Source: an uncultured Bacteroidales bacterium
GTDB taxonomy: Bacteria > Bacteroidota > Bacteroidia > Bacteroidales > F082
DNA: 45,464 nucleotides
Reading direction: 5' to 3'
Assembly: GCA_947303335.1 (NCBI GenBank)
Contig: CAMYYB010000016.1
Span: 1-45,464, forward strand
The notes under the pieces: generated by a model
What the model was told of the DNA's origin: nothing
What the model saw: the letters and a program-made list of their open reading frames with translations, nothing else
Database searches by the model: none
Translations under genes and position numbers: made by a program
Part shown: positions 31,614 to 39,953 of the stretch, piece after piece
Layout of the letters: every line of letters starts with the position of its first letter
Position numbering within the stretch: position 1 is the stretch's first letter

Positions 31614-33323
31614 ATGAATAGCCGCACATTCCTTCTTTTGCTTCTCGTCATGAGTGCTTTGGGCCTCAGGGCGCAAGAAAGATTCCCGCAGTATGGTGAT
31701 CCTTTGGGTATTCCGATTTACCTTTCAGCCACCTTTGGTGAGATTCGCCCCAACCACATCCATGCAGGAATTGATATCAAGACACAGGGCGTGGAAGGCA
31801 AAAAGGTGTATGCTGTGGCTGATGGCTACATCAGTCGAATCGGAGTGTCACCTTACGGATATGGCAATGTGCTGTATGTGACGCATAATGATGGGTATAC
31901 CAGCGTTTATGCCCACCTGCAACGTTTCGCGGGCGAGATTGCGAAATATGTGAAAGAATACCAATACAAGCACAAGAAATTTGCTTCACAGATTTATCTT
32001 GACAAAGACAAGTTTCCTGTTAATAAAGGCGACTTAATTGCCTATTCAGGCAACTCGGGTGGTTCGGGTGGACCGCATCTGCATTTTGAGATTAGACATA
32101 CGCTGAGCGAGAAACCTGTTAATCCAATGTATTTCGGCTATAAGATTGAGGATAAGGTGAAACCTTTGATTCAGGGTGTGTCGGTTTATCCTTTGGGTGA
32201 GGAGGCCACGTTGGAAGGCAGCATTAAGCCAATTTATTTCGGTGTGATGGGAGATAATGGACGATATAGTCTGAAAGACAAAGATTTCGTATATGCCAAC
32301 GGTGAGATTGCCTTTGGGATCCGCACCTTCGATCAGGTGGGTACATCGAATAATAAGAATGGGCCGTATCTCTATGAACTTTTCTTGGACGATATGCTGG
32401 CTTTCCAGGTGGAGGCTGACAGCTTTTCATACAGCGAGCCTCGTTATGTGAACAGCCTTCTCGACTACAGACATTACAAACAGAAGAAAACGAGTTATGT
32501 GCGTACTGAAACAGACCCGTTCAATAAGCTGCAGATGATTGCGAAACGCAATGGTACGGTAACAGTAGAAGAGGGCGACACCGTGAATGTCCGTTTCAAA
32601 ATTAGTGACTATGCAGGAAACAGTTCAAGCATACAGTTTAAGTTGGTGGGTTCGGCACCCGCTGCGGTGGAACGTCCACAACATCGACGTAGCGAGTATT
32701 TCGTAAAGGCTGACGGTACGATGAATGCAGACATTACTATTGAGGATTTCAGTGTCTCGATGGAAAGAGGTACGCTTTTCCGTGATGAATGGATTCAGAC
32801 GGGACAACGCGATGAAAAGGGCTGCTGCTCCCGTATCTTCCGGTTTGGTACCGATGAGATGACGACTTTCAAGAACTATATTGTCAGCATCAGGCCTGAG
32901 GATAAATGGACAGACTATGGAAAAAAGATGTATATCGCCTATATCGACGGCAAGGGGAAAGTCTCGTCCTTAGGTGGAACGATGAAAAATGGGCGATTGG
33001 AGATTGAGACACGCAATATGGGTGAATTCACCATCAAAATTGATTCTGTTGCCCCCAAGGTAAGTGCTTCCAATTTCAAGGATGGCCAATCCGTAAGCAA
33101 AATGACTTCGTTGCGATTCAAGATTACGGATGATATGACAGGCATCGAGACCTATGATATCTATTTGGACGATGTTTGGGTGCTCGGCCAATATGATGCC
33201 AAGAATGCCTTGCTCTATTATGAGTTTGACGAAAAAATAAAGAAAGGCACTAACAACGTGAAGGTGATTGTCACCGATGTTGTAGGCAACAAGAAAACCT
33301 TGAACGCCAAAGTGGTGTATTAG
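31614..33323 (+). CDS. M23-family metallopeptidase (cell-wall endopeptidase)
   Basis: The 569-residue product has a signal peptide (MNSRTFLLLLLVMSALGLRAQ), so it acts in the periplasm. An M23 lysostaphin-like domain lies early: NHIHAGIDIKTQG gives the HxxxD zinc motif, YGNVLYVTHNDGYTSVYAHL follows, and GGPHLHFEIRHT holds the HxH. All zinc ligands are present, so peptidoglycan peptide cleavage is likely. About 370 residues after it are beta-rich, with repeated Ig-like modules (FKISDYAGNSSSIQFKL; RFKITDDMTGIETYDIYLDD; VKVIVTDVVGNKKTL). The gene ends in a 4-bp overlap with the convergent rluA-family gene. Confidence 0.92.
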   Translation: MNSRTFLLLLLVMSALGLRAQERFPQYGDPLGIPIYLSATFGEIRPNHIHAGIDIKTQGVEGKKVYAVADGYISRIGVSPYGYGNVLYVTHNDGYTSVYAHLQRFAGEIAKYVKEYQYKHKKFASQIYLDKDKFPVNKGDLIAYSGNSGGSGGPHLHFEIRHTLSEKPVNPMYFGYKIEDKVKPLIQGVSVYPLGEEATLEGSIKPIYFGVMGDNGRYSLKDKDFVYANGEIAFGIRTFDQVGTSNNKNGPYLYELFLDDMLAFQVEADSFSYSEPRYVNSLLDYRHYKQKKTSYVRTETDPFNKLQMIAKRNGTVTVEEGDTVNVRFKISDYAGNSSSIQFKLVGSAPAAVERPQHRRSEYFVKADGTMNADITIEDFSVSMERGTLFRDEWIQTGQRDEKGCCSRIFRFGTDEMTTFKNYIVSIRPEDKWTDYGKKMYIAYIDGKGKVSSLGGTMKNGRLEIETRNMGEFTIKIDSVAPKVSASNFKDGQSVSKMTSLRFKITDDMTGIETYDIYLDDVWVLGQYDAKNALLYYEFDEKIKKGTNNVKVIVTDVVGNKKTLNAKVVY

Positions 33324-34237
33324 TTGGCCTTTTGTTTCGGGAAGGGACGTGCAAAGACAGAGGGGAAGGGGGTTTCAAACTCCATATCCTTGTCTTTCAG
33401 GGGATGATGGAAACAGAGCTTGTAAGCGTGCAGACAGAGACGGCCCAACGAGTTGTCGCCATTGCCATATTTCACGTCGCCTACCACAGGATGCCCCAAA
33501 TCGGCCATGTGGACACGAATTTGGTTCTTGCGCCCTGTTTGTAGTGTCAGCTCCACCAACGAATAACCCCTGTAGGTCATGAGGGTTTCGTAATAGGTTT
33601 GGGCGAATTTGCCTCCGTTGTCGGTTGGACTACTGTAGGTGATGAAAGCTTTATTGTCTTTTAGCCAAGACTCCACAATGCCGCTTTGTTTCTCCATCTC
33701 GCCACACACCACAGCCACATAGCGGCGGTCGTAGACGGTTTCTTTCCAGTTCTCTTCAAACATCAGCGCGACGTCCTTGCTTTTGGCGAAGAGCATCAGT
33801 CCGGAGGTGTCGCGATCGAGACGATGTATGGTGTGGGCTCGACAGCGTTGCTGCGTAGCGATAAAGTAGTCGTTCAGGATGCCTTGCGCCGTGTCTTTTT
33901 CTTTTGTGGGACTGTTGGTGAGCAGACCTACACCTTTGTCGATGACCAGCAAGTATTTGTCCTCATAGACAATTTGCAGTTTGGGATGGTGGAAACGCTC
34001 TCTTGTCGTAGGCTTGCCGATTTCCACCGTCATTCCGGGTTGTAAAGCGAAATCGAATTGGGTGGTGCGCTCACCGTTGACGCTGACGACCTTGTTGGCC
34101 AACATACGCTTCACCTTGCTTCGGCTGATGCCGTCCAATTTCTTCATCAAAAACTCCATCAAAGGCATCTCTTCCGAAACGGTGAATTTCAAGGGGTTGC
34201 TCTTCGAATGTGGTCTTTTGCGGTTGTTATCTTTCAT
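33320..34237 (-). CDS. RluA-family 23S rRNA pseudouridine synthase
   Basis: The 305-residue protein has an N-terminal S4 RNA-binding domain (MEFLMKKLDGISRSKVKRMLANKVVSVNG) followed by the pseudouridine synthase core. HRLDRDTSGLMLFAKS carries the catalytic Asp. GRKNQIRVHMADLGHPVVGDVKYG and LHAYKLCFHHP are the standard RluA motifs. It should isomerise uridines in rRNA, or possibly tRNA. Which site cannot be told, as Bacteroidota carry several paralogues. The stop overlaps that of the convergent M23 gene by 4 bp. dnaB lies 37 bp upstream. Confidence 0.93.
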   Translation of the reverse strand: MKDNNRKRPHSKSNPLKFTVSEEMPLMEFLMKKLDGISRSKVKRMLANKVVSVNGERTTQFDFALQPGMTVEIGKPTTRERFHHPKLQIVYEDKYLLVIDKGVGLLTNSPTKEKDTAQGILNDYFIATQQRCRAHTIHRLDRDTSGLMLFAKSKDVALMFEENWKETVYDRRYVAVVCGEMEKQSGIVESWLKDNKAFITYSSPTDNGGKFAQTYYETLMTYRGYSLVELTLQTGRKNQIRVHMADLGHPVVGDVKYGNGDNSLGRLCLHAYKLCFHHPLKDKDMEFETPFPSVFARPFPKQKAN

Positions 34238-34274
34238 CTTTGTCTTGAAATCTTAAATTTTGAATCTTGAATCC

Positions 34275-35834
34275 TTAAAACGGCACGTTATTGGGGTCTT
34301 CGGTAATATACGGCTGCATTCCGTCGTCGTTGTTCATTTTTGAGCCAAAGACCATTGGCCCTTTGTCGAATTGTTGGTTGGGACCAATGGAGGTAAACTC
34401 GCTGTTGTCGAAACCTTGCTCAAATTCCTCGAAACGGGCATACTGTCCTACGAATCTCAGTTCCACCTCGCCTAATTTTCCGTTACGGTGCTTGGCGATG
34501 TCGATGATGCTGTATCCCTTGGGTTTGTCTTGGGCATCGGCATCGTTCTTGTAATATTCGGGACGATAGATGAACATCACCATATCGGCATCCTGCTCGA
34601 TGGCACCTGACTCACGAAGGTCAGAGAGGATGGGCTTTTTCGAACCGGGACGCTGCTCTACACTACGGCTCAGCTGCGATAGTGCCAGCACGGGGATTTC
34701 CAATTCTTTAGCTAAACTCTTCAACGAGCGCGAGATGGTGCTGATTTCCTGTTCGCGATTCAGGCCTTTGTCGCCGCCTTTTGCGGTCATCAGTTGCAGA
34801 TAGTCGATAAAGATCATTTGGATGTCGTGCTGCTGCTTCAGTCGGCGGCATTTGGCACGCAGTTCGAAGACCGAAAGCTGAGGCGTGTCATCAATATAGA
34901 TAGGTGCATCGGTCAGCGGGGTGACTTTGGTGTTCAGTTGCTGCCATTCGTATTCGGCTAAGTCGCCGCTACGTAATTTGTCTGCGGTAAGGGAAGTCTC
35001 TGTAGAAATGAGTCGGGTGACCAATTGTACTGAAGACATTTCCAAAGAAAAGAAAGCCACAGGACGATTGAAGTTGACGGCTGCGTTACGGGCCAGATTG
35101 AGGGCGAAAGCCGTCTTACCCATACTGGGACGAGCTGCCAAAATGATGAGGTCGGATTTCTGCCAGCCTTGCGTGATGCGGTCCAGCTCGGTGTAGCCCG
35201 AAGGCACGCCGCGAAGTTTGTCGTCGCTGTTTTTTGCATTTTGTATCTCCTTGATGGCCTTGCTGACTAAGTCCTGCATCGAGTCGTAGCTCCGGCGTAG
35301 GTTGTTCTCGCTGATTTGGAACAGGTTGTTCTCCGCTTTGTCCAACAGGTCGAACACGTCGGAGGTGTCCTCAAAAGCTTCGTGAATCATCTCAGAAGAA
35401 ATCAGGATCAGCTGACGCTGTATGTGCTTCTGCATGATGATGCGGGCGTGATACTCGATGTTGGCTGCCGATACCACGCGGTTGGTGAGTCTGGAGATAT
35501 AGTAAGCGCCGCCCACCATTTCCAGTTCGCCACGTTGTTTCAACTCGTTGGTGACGGTCAGGATGTCAATTGGCTCCGACTTTCCGAAAAGGTCCTTGAT
35601 GGCAGCGAAAATCTTCTGGTGCTTGTCGAGATAGAAAGCGTCGGGGGTGAGGATGTCGATGACCTCGTTGACGGCTTCTTTCTCAAGCAACAGAGCACCG
35701 AGTACGACCTCTTCCAAGTCGGTGGCTTGTGGGGGGATGCGTCCTTGGGTGGCGAAGATTTGTTCAGGCGTCAATACGTTGCGTCGTGCGGTGTCGCCAA
35801 AGGGACGGCGGGCTATAGTGGTGTCAGTAGGCAT
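34275..35834 (-). CDS. dnaB: Replicative DNA helicase
   Basis: DnaB is the ring helicase that unwinds DNA at the replication fork. The start is set at 35834 (MPTDTTIARRPFG); upstream in-frame residues show no similarity. The 519-residue product has the N-terminal domain (PPQATDLEEVVLGALLLEKEAV...FYLDKHQKIFAAI) and Walker A in AARPSMGKTAFALNLARN. FFSLEMSSVQLVTRLIS, Walker B in IQMIFIDYLQLM, and LSQLSRSVEQRPGSKKPILSDLRESGAIEQDADMVMF follow. The C-terminal 50 residues are acidic and less conserved. The helicase core appears complete, and nothing here suggests an intein. Confidence 0.96.
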   Translation of the reverse strand: MPTDTTIARRPFGDTARRNVLTPEQIFATQGRIPPQATDLEEVVLGALLLEKEAVNEVIDILTPDAFYLDKHQKIFAAIKDLFGKSEPIDILTVTNELKQRGELEMVGGAYYISRLTNRVVSAANIEYHARIIMQKHIQRQLILISSEMIHEAFEDTSDVFDLLDKAENNLFQISENNLRRSYDSMQDLVSKAIKEIQNAKNSDDKLRGVPSGYTELDRITQGWQKSDLIILAARPSMGKTAFALNLARNAAVNFNRPVAFFSLEMSSVQLVTRLISTETSLTADKLRSGDLAEYEWQQLNTKVTPLTDAPIYIDDTPQLSVFELRAKCRRLKQQHDIQMIFIDYLQLMTAKGGDKGLNREQEISTISRSLKSLAKELEIPVLALSQLSRSVEQRPGSKKPILSDLRESGAIEQDADMVMFIYRPEYYKNDADAQDKPKGYSIIDIAKHRNGKLGEVELRFVGQYARFEEFEQGFDNSEFTSIGPNQQFDKGPMVFGSKMNNDDGMQPYITEDPNNVPF

Positions 35835-35908
35835 AAAATTCTGTTTTGAGAGGGCAAAATTACAAAGAATAATCCGACACAGGATTCGGTCTGGCAAGAA
35901 GTTATCAA

Positions 35909-37315
35909 CTACTTGAAAAACTGTTGATAAGTTTTTGCAACCATTTCATTCTCAGTAATTAGGTCTTCCTTAGCCTGTTGATAACTCATCAAGTCATTAC
36001 TGGTGGCCTCCATAATTATCCGGCTGTGTTCAAACAACTTGCAGGCTGGAAAAAGGGCTTCTGCAAGGCGTTGCAAGGTAAGTCCCCGCTTGATGGCCGG
36101 ATGGAAAAAACGGGCATTTTGAAACACCTCAAAGAGATTGAGAATCTTGTAACCTACCTCACGGTTTTGGATGATTTCGTGCCGCATCAGGGTGGTGCTG
36201 AGGTTTTGTGGGGTGAAACAAACAATCAGTTCGTAACGGGCCAGTTTCTCAATCAAGATGTTGATGGATTCTTTCCATGATTCGTGATTCTCGAAGCAAT
36301 CCCAGACAAAAGCGCCTTCAGACTCGTGCTCGCCTTGCAAGGCAAAAGCCAGAATCATTTCCTCGTAAGGCTTGGTGCCTTCGATTTCAGGCACAGCAGG
36401 ACGATGCATCAGCAGGTTCAGATAGGCGATGGATTTCGGCTTTGGGCTCGGTGCAAGAGCATAAAGGGTCTTGTAGTCGATGTAATATGAGTTGGTTCCC
36501 AAAGCTTCTATCTGCTGGGCTTCCCAAGAATCGGGCTCCAACTGACGTAGCATCTTCTCGTTGGTGTTGATGCCGTTGAAATAATTATTAAATAAGGTGT
36601 CCTCGTCCAATGCGGTGGTGAACAGAAAACTGTTCTTGGGTATCAACTTCCAGCAATGACCTTGAAAGTCACAGGGATAGGGATTGTTGCATTGGACTCC
36701 AATATTGACCAAAGGCGCATGGGGGAGGGCTACCACGTTTTTCAGCCGCTCCACGTTCTTCGCCACAAAGGCTTCCCGCTCTTTCACATACTCCATCACT
36801 GACTCCATCTTGAACAGTTGGTGAACATCAATCGGGCCGTGCTTCTCATAATCGGCGTTGAGGTACATCAGCCGGAAGTCGCTCAAAGGTACTCCGCAGC
36901 CCTGCAGCACATAGTATTGTAGCGCGGCATCATTATAATAGGTGTCGCTGAGTTTCAAAGAGCTTTTCACTTCAATAGCTATCCATTTGTCCCCATCGCG
37001 GATCAACATATCCAGCATGATGAGCGTGTCGTTGTATTGAAAAACTGCTTCATACATCACCTTGACTTCCGGCTTGCTAAGGTTTTCGCGGGTTTCTACC
37101 ACTTTTTTAGGGAACTGGGTAGGCGAGTTGGGTGACATATCGATTCCACCGGGAAAAACTTCGTGGGCCAGAATGCCGACATCTGTGCCGCGTTGGAACT
37201 TCGCCCTTTGTTCGAGGCTCAGCTTGTCGCGCAGGTAGGGATGCTTCTTTTGCATATACAGCGCCTTCTCGCACTGCATCCCTTTGATATAGGTCGATTT
37301 GGAAAGAATGTGCAT
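35909..37315 (-). CDS. DUF2779 protein with Cas4-like Fe-S nuclease domain
   Basis: The start is set at 37315 (MHILSKSTYIKGMQCEKALYM), two bases after the exonuclease stop. The N-terminal half of this 468-residue protein looks like a Cas4/AddB-type PD-(D/E)xK nuclease. Cys15 opens an Fe-S site completed by Cys209, Cys215 and Cys221 (VQCNNPYPCDFQGHC). The nuclease motif is D102 and E115-x-K117 in LDMLIRDGDKWIAIEVKSS, with a His51 in LAHEVFPGG. DUF2779 proteins usually carry a DnaQ-like exonuclease in the C-terminal half, beginning DFET or DYET. Here the corresponding site reads IDYKT, with Lys282 replacing the Glu, so that half may be inactive. A separate DnaQ-like gene lies directly upstream. 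Confidence 0.82.
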   Translation of the reverse strand: MHILSKSTYIKGMQCEKALYMQKKHPYLRDKLSLEQRAKFQRGTDVGILAHEVFPGGIDMSPNSPTQFPKKVVETRENLSKPEVKVMYEAVFQYNDTLIMLDMLIRDGDKWIAIEVKSSLKLSDTYYNDAALQYYVLQGCGVPLSDFRLMYLNADYEKHGPIDVHQLFKMESVMEYVKEREAFVAKNVERLKNVVALPHAPLVNIGVQCNNPYPCDFQGHCWKLIPKNSFLFTTALDEDTLFNNYFNGINTNEKMLRQLEPDSWEAQQIEALGTNSYYIDYKTLYALAPSPKPKSIAYLNLLMHRPAVPEIEGTKPYEEMILAFALQGEHESEGAFVWDCFENHESWKESINILIEKLARYELIVCFTPQNLSTTLMRHEIIQNREVGYKILNLFEVFQNARFFHPAIKRGLTLQRLAEALFPACKLFEHSRIIMEATSNDLMSYQQAKEDLITENEMVAKTYQQFFK

Positions 37316-37317
37316 AG

Positions 37318-38022
37318 TCAGTTGGTGTAGTCTACTTGGTCTTCGGCGATAAGGGGCAGGTAGTTGTAGCGTCGCATCAGTTGAGCGATAGCGAGCACGT
37401 CTTTTTGGCAATAGGTTTGTATGCGGTGCAGGTCGTTCTCCTCCCAATACACGCGCCCCACCTCGCTCCCGTTGATGTCGTCCTTCGGTGTCGGGATATT
37501 CAATACGGTACAGAGCAATTCTAAAGAGGTGTAGGTCTTGTAGTCGCCGAACTTCCACAGCTCCATCGTGTCGATAAACTGGGTCTCCCAAGGTTTCTTG
37601 CCAGCCACTTGCAGGATACGAGGAATCTCGATGCCGTTGATGAGCATACGGCGGGCGATATAGGGGAAGTCGAACTCCTTACCGTTGTGGGCGCAAAGTT
37701 GGGCATCGAAAGTGTTGTAGTAACGCTCCAGCATCGAGGCAAACTCTTTGAGCAACGCTTTCTCATCGTGGCCACAGAACGACTTCAGCCGGAAACGGTT
37801 GCCGTTGAAGAACCCGACCGAGATGCAGACGATTTTGCCAAACTCAGCATAGATAGCGGCGCGTTCGTAGAGGTCTTCCGGCGTAGCGTCTTCGTCACTT
37901 TTCCTGATGAGTTCGGCTTTTTTGGCCCAAAGGGATTGCATCCGTTCACTCAGCTGGTCAAATGACTTTTCGTGCGAGACGGTCTCAATGTCGAGAAAGA
38001 GTATTTTGGAGAAGTCGAGCAT
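37318..38022 (-). CDS. DnaQ-like 3'-5' exonuclease (PolB-type)
   Basis: The product is a 234-residue RNase H-fold exonuclease of the predicted PolB-like 3'-5' exonuclease family. Exo I is FLDIETV (Asp11, Glu13), Exo II is LCAHNGKEFDFPYIARR, and Exo III is TYCQKDVLAIAQL with the Tyr-x3-Asp. All DEDDy residues are present. It ends two bases before the DUF2779/Cas4-like nuclease gene, so the two are almost certainly coexpressed. A joint role in DNA end processing or repair is a reasonable inference. The start is preceded by a short-repeat A/C-rich leader. Confidence 0.92.
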   Translation of the reverse strand: MLDFSKILFLDIETVSHEKSFDQLSERMQSLWAKKAELIRKSDEDATPEDLYERAAIYAEFGKIVCISVGFFNGNRFRLKSFCGHDEKALLKEFASMLERYYNTFDAQLCAHNGKEFDFPYIARRMLINGIEIPRILQVAGKKPWETQFIDTMELWKFGDYKTYTSLELLCTVLNIPTPKDDINGSEVGRVYWEENDLHRIQTYCQKDVLAIAQLMRRYNYLPLIAEDQVDYTN

Positions 38023-38028
38023 TTGGAT

Positions 38029-38064
38029 GTTGAATTGTTGAATTGTTGATTGTTGAATTGTTGA
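38029..38064 (-). promoter_or_regulatory. CAACAATT short-repeat leader before the exonuclease gene
   Basis: Read leftward, tandem copies of CAACAATT(C) stand 6 bases before the ATG at 38022. The same motif precedes hsfB-like, DRTGG and, in a looser form, aspC. Confidence 0.55.
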
Positions 38065-38116
38065 GCCGCTTTGCGAGGAACGAAGCAGATTGAAGATTCA
38101 ACGTAGTTAATCCAGT

Positions 38117-38395
38117 CTATCTTATTTCTTGAAAATCTTTGTGTTTATTGGTCGGTTCAATAGCCTCAATCTTCATGTCCGTTATATAAGAATAAGGTGT
38201 CCCTTCGCCGCAGAGCAGGGTGAAGCGATCCAAATCCTTTTCGTCCCCCTCGACCTTGATGTGGACGCAGTCGTCACCATAATCGTTTTCGACGTAGCCG
38301 ACCACGTTGCATTGCAGTCCGTATCGATGCACATAACGCCGGAAACCCACGTTGAACACCCGACCATAAATTCTTATGTCATAGGCTTTTTTCAT
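38117..38395 (-). CDS. Acylphosphatase
   Basis: The product is a 92-residue acylphosphatase fold. GRVFNVGFRRYVHRYG carries the phosphate-binding loop and the catalytic Arg in place of the usual GRVQGVGFR. VVGYVENDYGDDCVHIKVEGDEKDLDRF carries the catalytic Asn. The substitution of QG by FN in the loop is unusual but leaves the catalytic residues intact. It hydrolyses acyl phosphates in the cytosol. It overlaps the DUF493 gene by 4 bp (ATGA). Confidence 0.93.
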   Translation of the reverse strand: MKKAYDIRIYGRVFNVGFRRYVHRYGLQCNVVGYVENDYGDDCVHIKVEGDEKDLDRFTLLCGEGTPYSYITDMKIEAIEPTNKHKDFQEIR

Positions 38396-38664
38396 AAGGC
38401 AAACTTGATGCCAGGAAGTTGTTTTAGAGCGTCGTAGACGGCGTTCATCTGCTCTTGACTGTCGAGGTCGATGTTGTAGGTATAAGTGATGTAATTGCCT
38501 TTGGCGCTGCTCCTTACACTGACGAAGCTATGCACGGTCTTGCAGTCGCTGAAGATGCGGCTGATGTTGGCCTTGCACTCGTCGATGGGGATGCTGGCGG
38601 CCACGATGACTTTGATGTCAAAGTTTTGTGGGAATATGAGTTTCTCTTGTTCTTCCATGTTCAA
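38392..38664 (-). CDS. DUF493 (YbeD-like) protein
   Basis: This 90-residue protein of the DUF493 family has an ACT-like fold, with NFDIKVIVAASIPIDECKANISRIF, VSVRSSAKGNYITYTYNIDLDSQEQMNAVYDALKQLPG. E. coli YbeD belongs to this family; a regulatory role is suspected but the function is not settled. The start could be 38664 or 38658 (both ATG). It is the first gene of a two-gene unit with acylphosphatase. The divergent gap upstream contains the 11-bp array and shared repeat. Confidence 0.85.
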   Translation of the reverse strand: MNMEEQEKLIFPQNFDIKVIVAASIPIDECKANISRIFSDCKTVHSFVSVRSSAKGNYITYTYNIDLDSQEQMNAVYDALKQLPGIKFAL

Positions 38665-38782
38665 ACCATTTCATCGGCAAAGATACACACTTTCTCGCCA
38701 TTCGGATAAAAACTTTTGTTTTTTTCTTTGGGGAAAGGGATAAACTCAGGTGGGCGAGGAGAAAGGGTCAGTAGAGAGTGAC

Positions 38783-38881
38783 CATAGACTTATCATAGAG
38801 GTATCTCGGAGTTACCTTAGAGTTACCTCAGAGGTGCCATAAAGTAAGTATAGACTTGGTATAGCGTTGCTATAGAGTTGC
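38783..38881. repeat. 11-bp periodic array, locus 3 (nine units)
   Basis: Nine exact steps: CATAGACTTAT, CATAGAGGTAT, CTCGGAGTTAC, CTTAGAGTTAC, CTCAGAGGTGC, CATAAAGTAAG, TATAGACTTGG, TATAGCGTTGC, TATAGAGTTGC. The last units are nearly identical to the last units at 22478-22499, in a shifted register. Confidence 0.75.
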
Positions 38882-39065
38882 TATTGTCTTTTCTGCTTTA
38901 AAGAATTGAGAATGAGTGCGTTACGATGCTTCAATAGAATATAAGTCTATCTATGTCTTTTATCATACAGAAACACAAGCAATTACGTGGAGTAATGTGA
39001 CTCATTCGAGGGAGTTGCTTTGATAGTGCAAAGGTAAGCAAAAATTCTGGATTTTGCAAGAAATT
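38882..39065. repeat. Dispersed repeat flank, copy 2
   Basis: Homologous to 22500-22680, with the same order of blocks (TATTGT, GAATGAGTG, ATAAGTCTATCT, TATCAT, CAGAAACA, GCAAAGGTAAGCAAAA, TCTGGATTTT, GCAAG). Confidence 0.65.
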
Positions 39066-39118
39066 GGATCGAAAAAAGTGTTTTTTCATAAACTTATCGC
39101 TATTCCCGGAAATATGGT

Positions 39119-39126
39119 TATTTTTG
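39119..39126 (+). promoter_or_regulatory. Bacteroidota -7 promoter box for the toxin-antitoxin pair (TATTTTTG)
   Basis: TATTTTTG ends 11 bp before the ATG at 39138 and 20 bp before the alternative ATG at 39147. Confidence 0.5.
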
Positions 39127-39137
39127 CCCGTTAAAAA

Positions 39138-39323
39138 ATGCGAGTTATGGATTACAAGCAACACGACATCCAATCTACAGTGGCCTCTGAAGCTGAATTG
39201 GCTTATGAATCGGTTATGAAACAGACTTCACGCTCTGAAATTGAAAAAGAATGCCTGTCTTTGGAGGAGTCAAAGCGCCTTATTCTGGAAATGGTTCATC
39301 GGCATTTCCATCCAGAGTCATGA
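39138..39323 (+). CDS. Putative antitoxin of a type II toxin-antitoxin pair
   Basis: The 61-residue product is acidic and helical (VASEAELAYESVMKQTSRSEIEKECLSLEESKRLILEMVHRHF read in short pieces), with no clear DNA-binding fold visible. Its stop overlaps the start of a RelE/ParE-like gene by 4 bp (ATGA), the classic layout of an antitoxin placed before its toxin. The start may instead be the second ATG at 39147 (MDYKQHD), which is further from the -7 box. The assignment rests on position, size and partner rather than on a recognised antitoxin family. Confidence 0.7.
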   Translation: MRVMDYKQHDIQSTVASEAELAYESVMKQTSRSEIEKECLSLEESKRLILEMVHRHFHPES

Positions 39324-39631
39324 AGGTTTATATTGATAATGCGGTGCATGAGGAAGTCCGGTCTTTTTATCAGGCAGCATTGGCGCACCATATAACATTG
39401 GACGAGGAAACAGTCTTGAAAAAGATAGACAGACTTTACGATGCTTTGGAATCTCTTGGCAATTATGCTGGGATTTATCCATGTGCCCGCTTAAAACCAG
39501 ATTGGATTTCAAAAGGTTACCATGAATTCATCTGCGAGGATTTTCATTTCGCTTATCAAGTATATCGACTTGAAGATGGAGAAATGATTGTCCGTGTGCA
39601 TGATGCAGTTCATAGCCTGCTGTATTATTAA
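39320..39631 (+). CDS. RelE/ParE-superfamily toxin-like protein
   Basis: The start is taken at 39320 (MKVYIDNAVHEEVRSFYQAAL) because it overlaps the antitoxin stop by 4 bp; the longer open frame lies inside the antitoxin. The 103-residue product has the usual RelE/ParE order: two N-terminal helices, with DEETVLKKIDRLYDALESLG as the second. A beta-sheet (HEFICEDFHFAYQVYRLEDGEMIVRVHDAVHSLLYY) follows. It would act as an mRNA interferase or gyrase inhibitor if typical, but the exact branch is unclear. Confidence 0.75.
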   Translation: MKVYIDNAVHEEVRSFYQAALAHHITLDEETVLKKIDRLYDALESLGNYAGIYPCARLKPDWISKGYHEFICEDFHFAYQVYRLEDGEMIVRVHDAVHSLLYY

Positions 39632-39904
39632 TAAGGAAGTCATTTAGTCATTAGTCAAAATGATTTGGCGATATCGGTACAAAAACCCGAAAACGATTTT
39701 GACCAAAATGACCAAAACGAAATTGGAAGATTGAAAAGTCGTGATAATCTACTGTATATTAGAGTTTTCCAAGCCAAAACGGGCTCAATCCCAATGACGG
39801 CTGTTACAGTTGTTACAGTTAGAATTACAGAGAGCATTCCTTTTTGCAAAAGACAAATTCATGAATTTTTCCAAGGCTCTCAGCCTCGTATTCTCCAAAA
39901 TTAT

Positions 39905-39912
39905 TATCTTTG
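39905..39912 (+). promoter_or_regulatory. Bacteroidota -7 promoter box (TATCTTTG) with a very long leader
   Basis: TATCTTTG lies 279 bp before the next ATG (40192), far longer than other leaders in this window. The transcribed interval contains several stem-loops. Confidence 0.5.
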
Positions 39913-39953
39913 CACCCGAATTGGCTCTCCAGTTCGCGACATATTGACCATTA

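Larger units (their letters stand above)
38665..39137. other. Gene-free stretch with 11-bp array and dispersed repeat
   Basis: No coding sequence is supported in these 473 bases. They contain AT-rich leader DNA, the 11-bp array (38783-38881), the repeat flank (38882-39065) and the promoter of the toxin-antitoxin pair. Confidence 0.6.
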
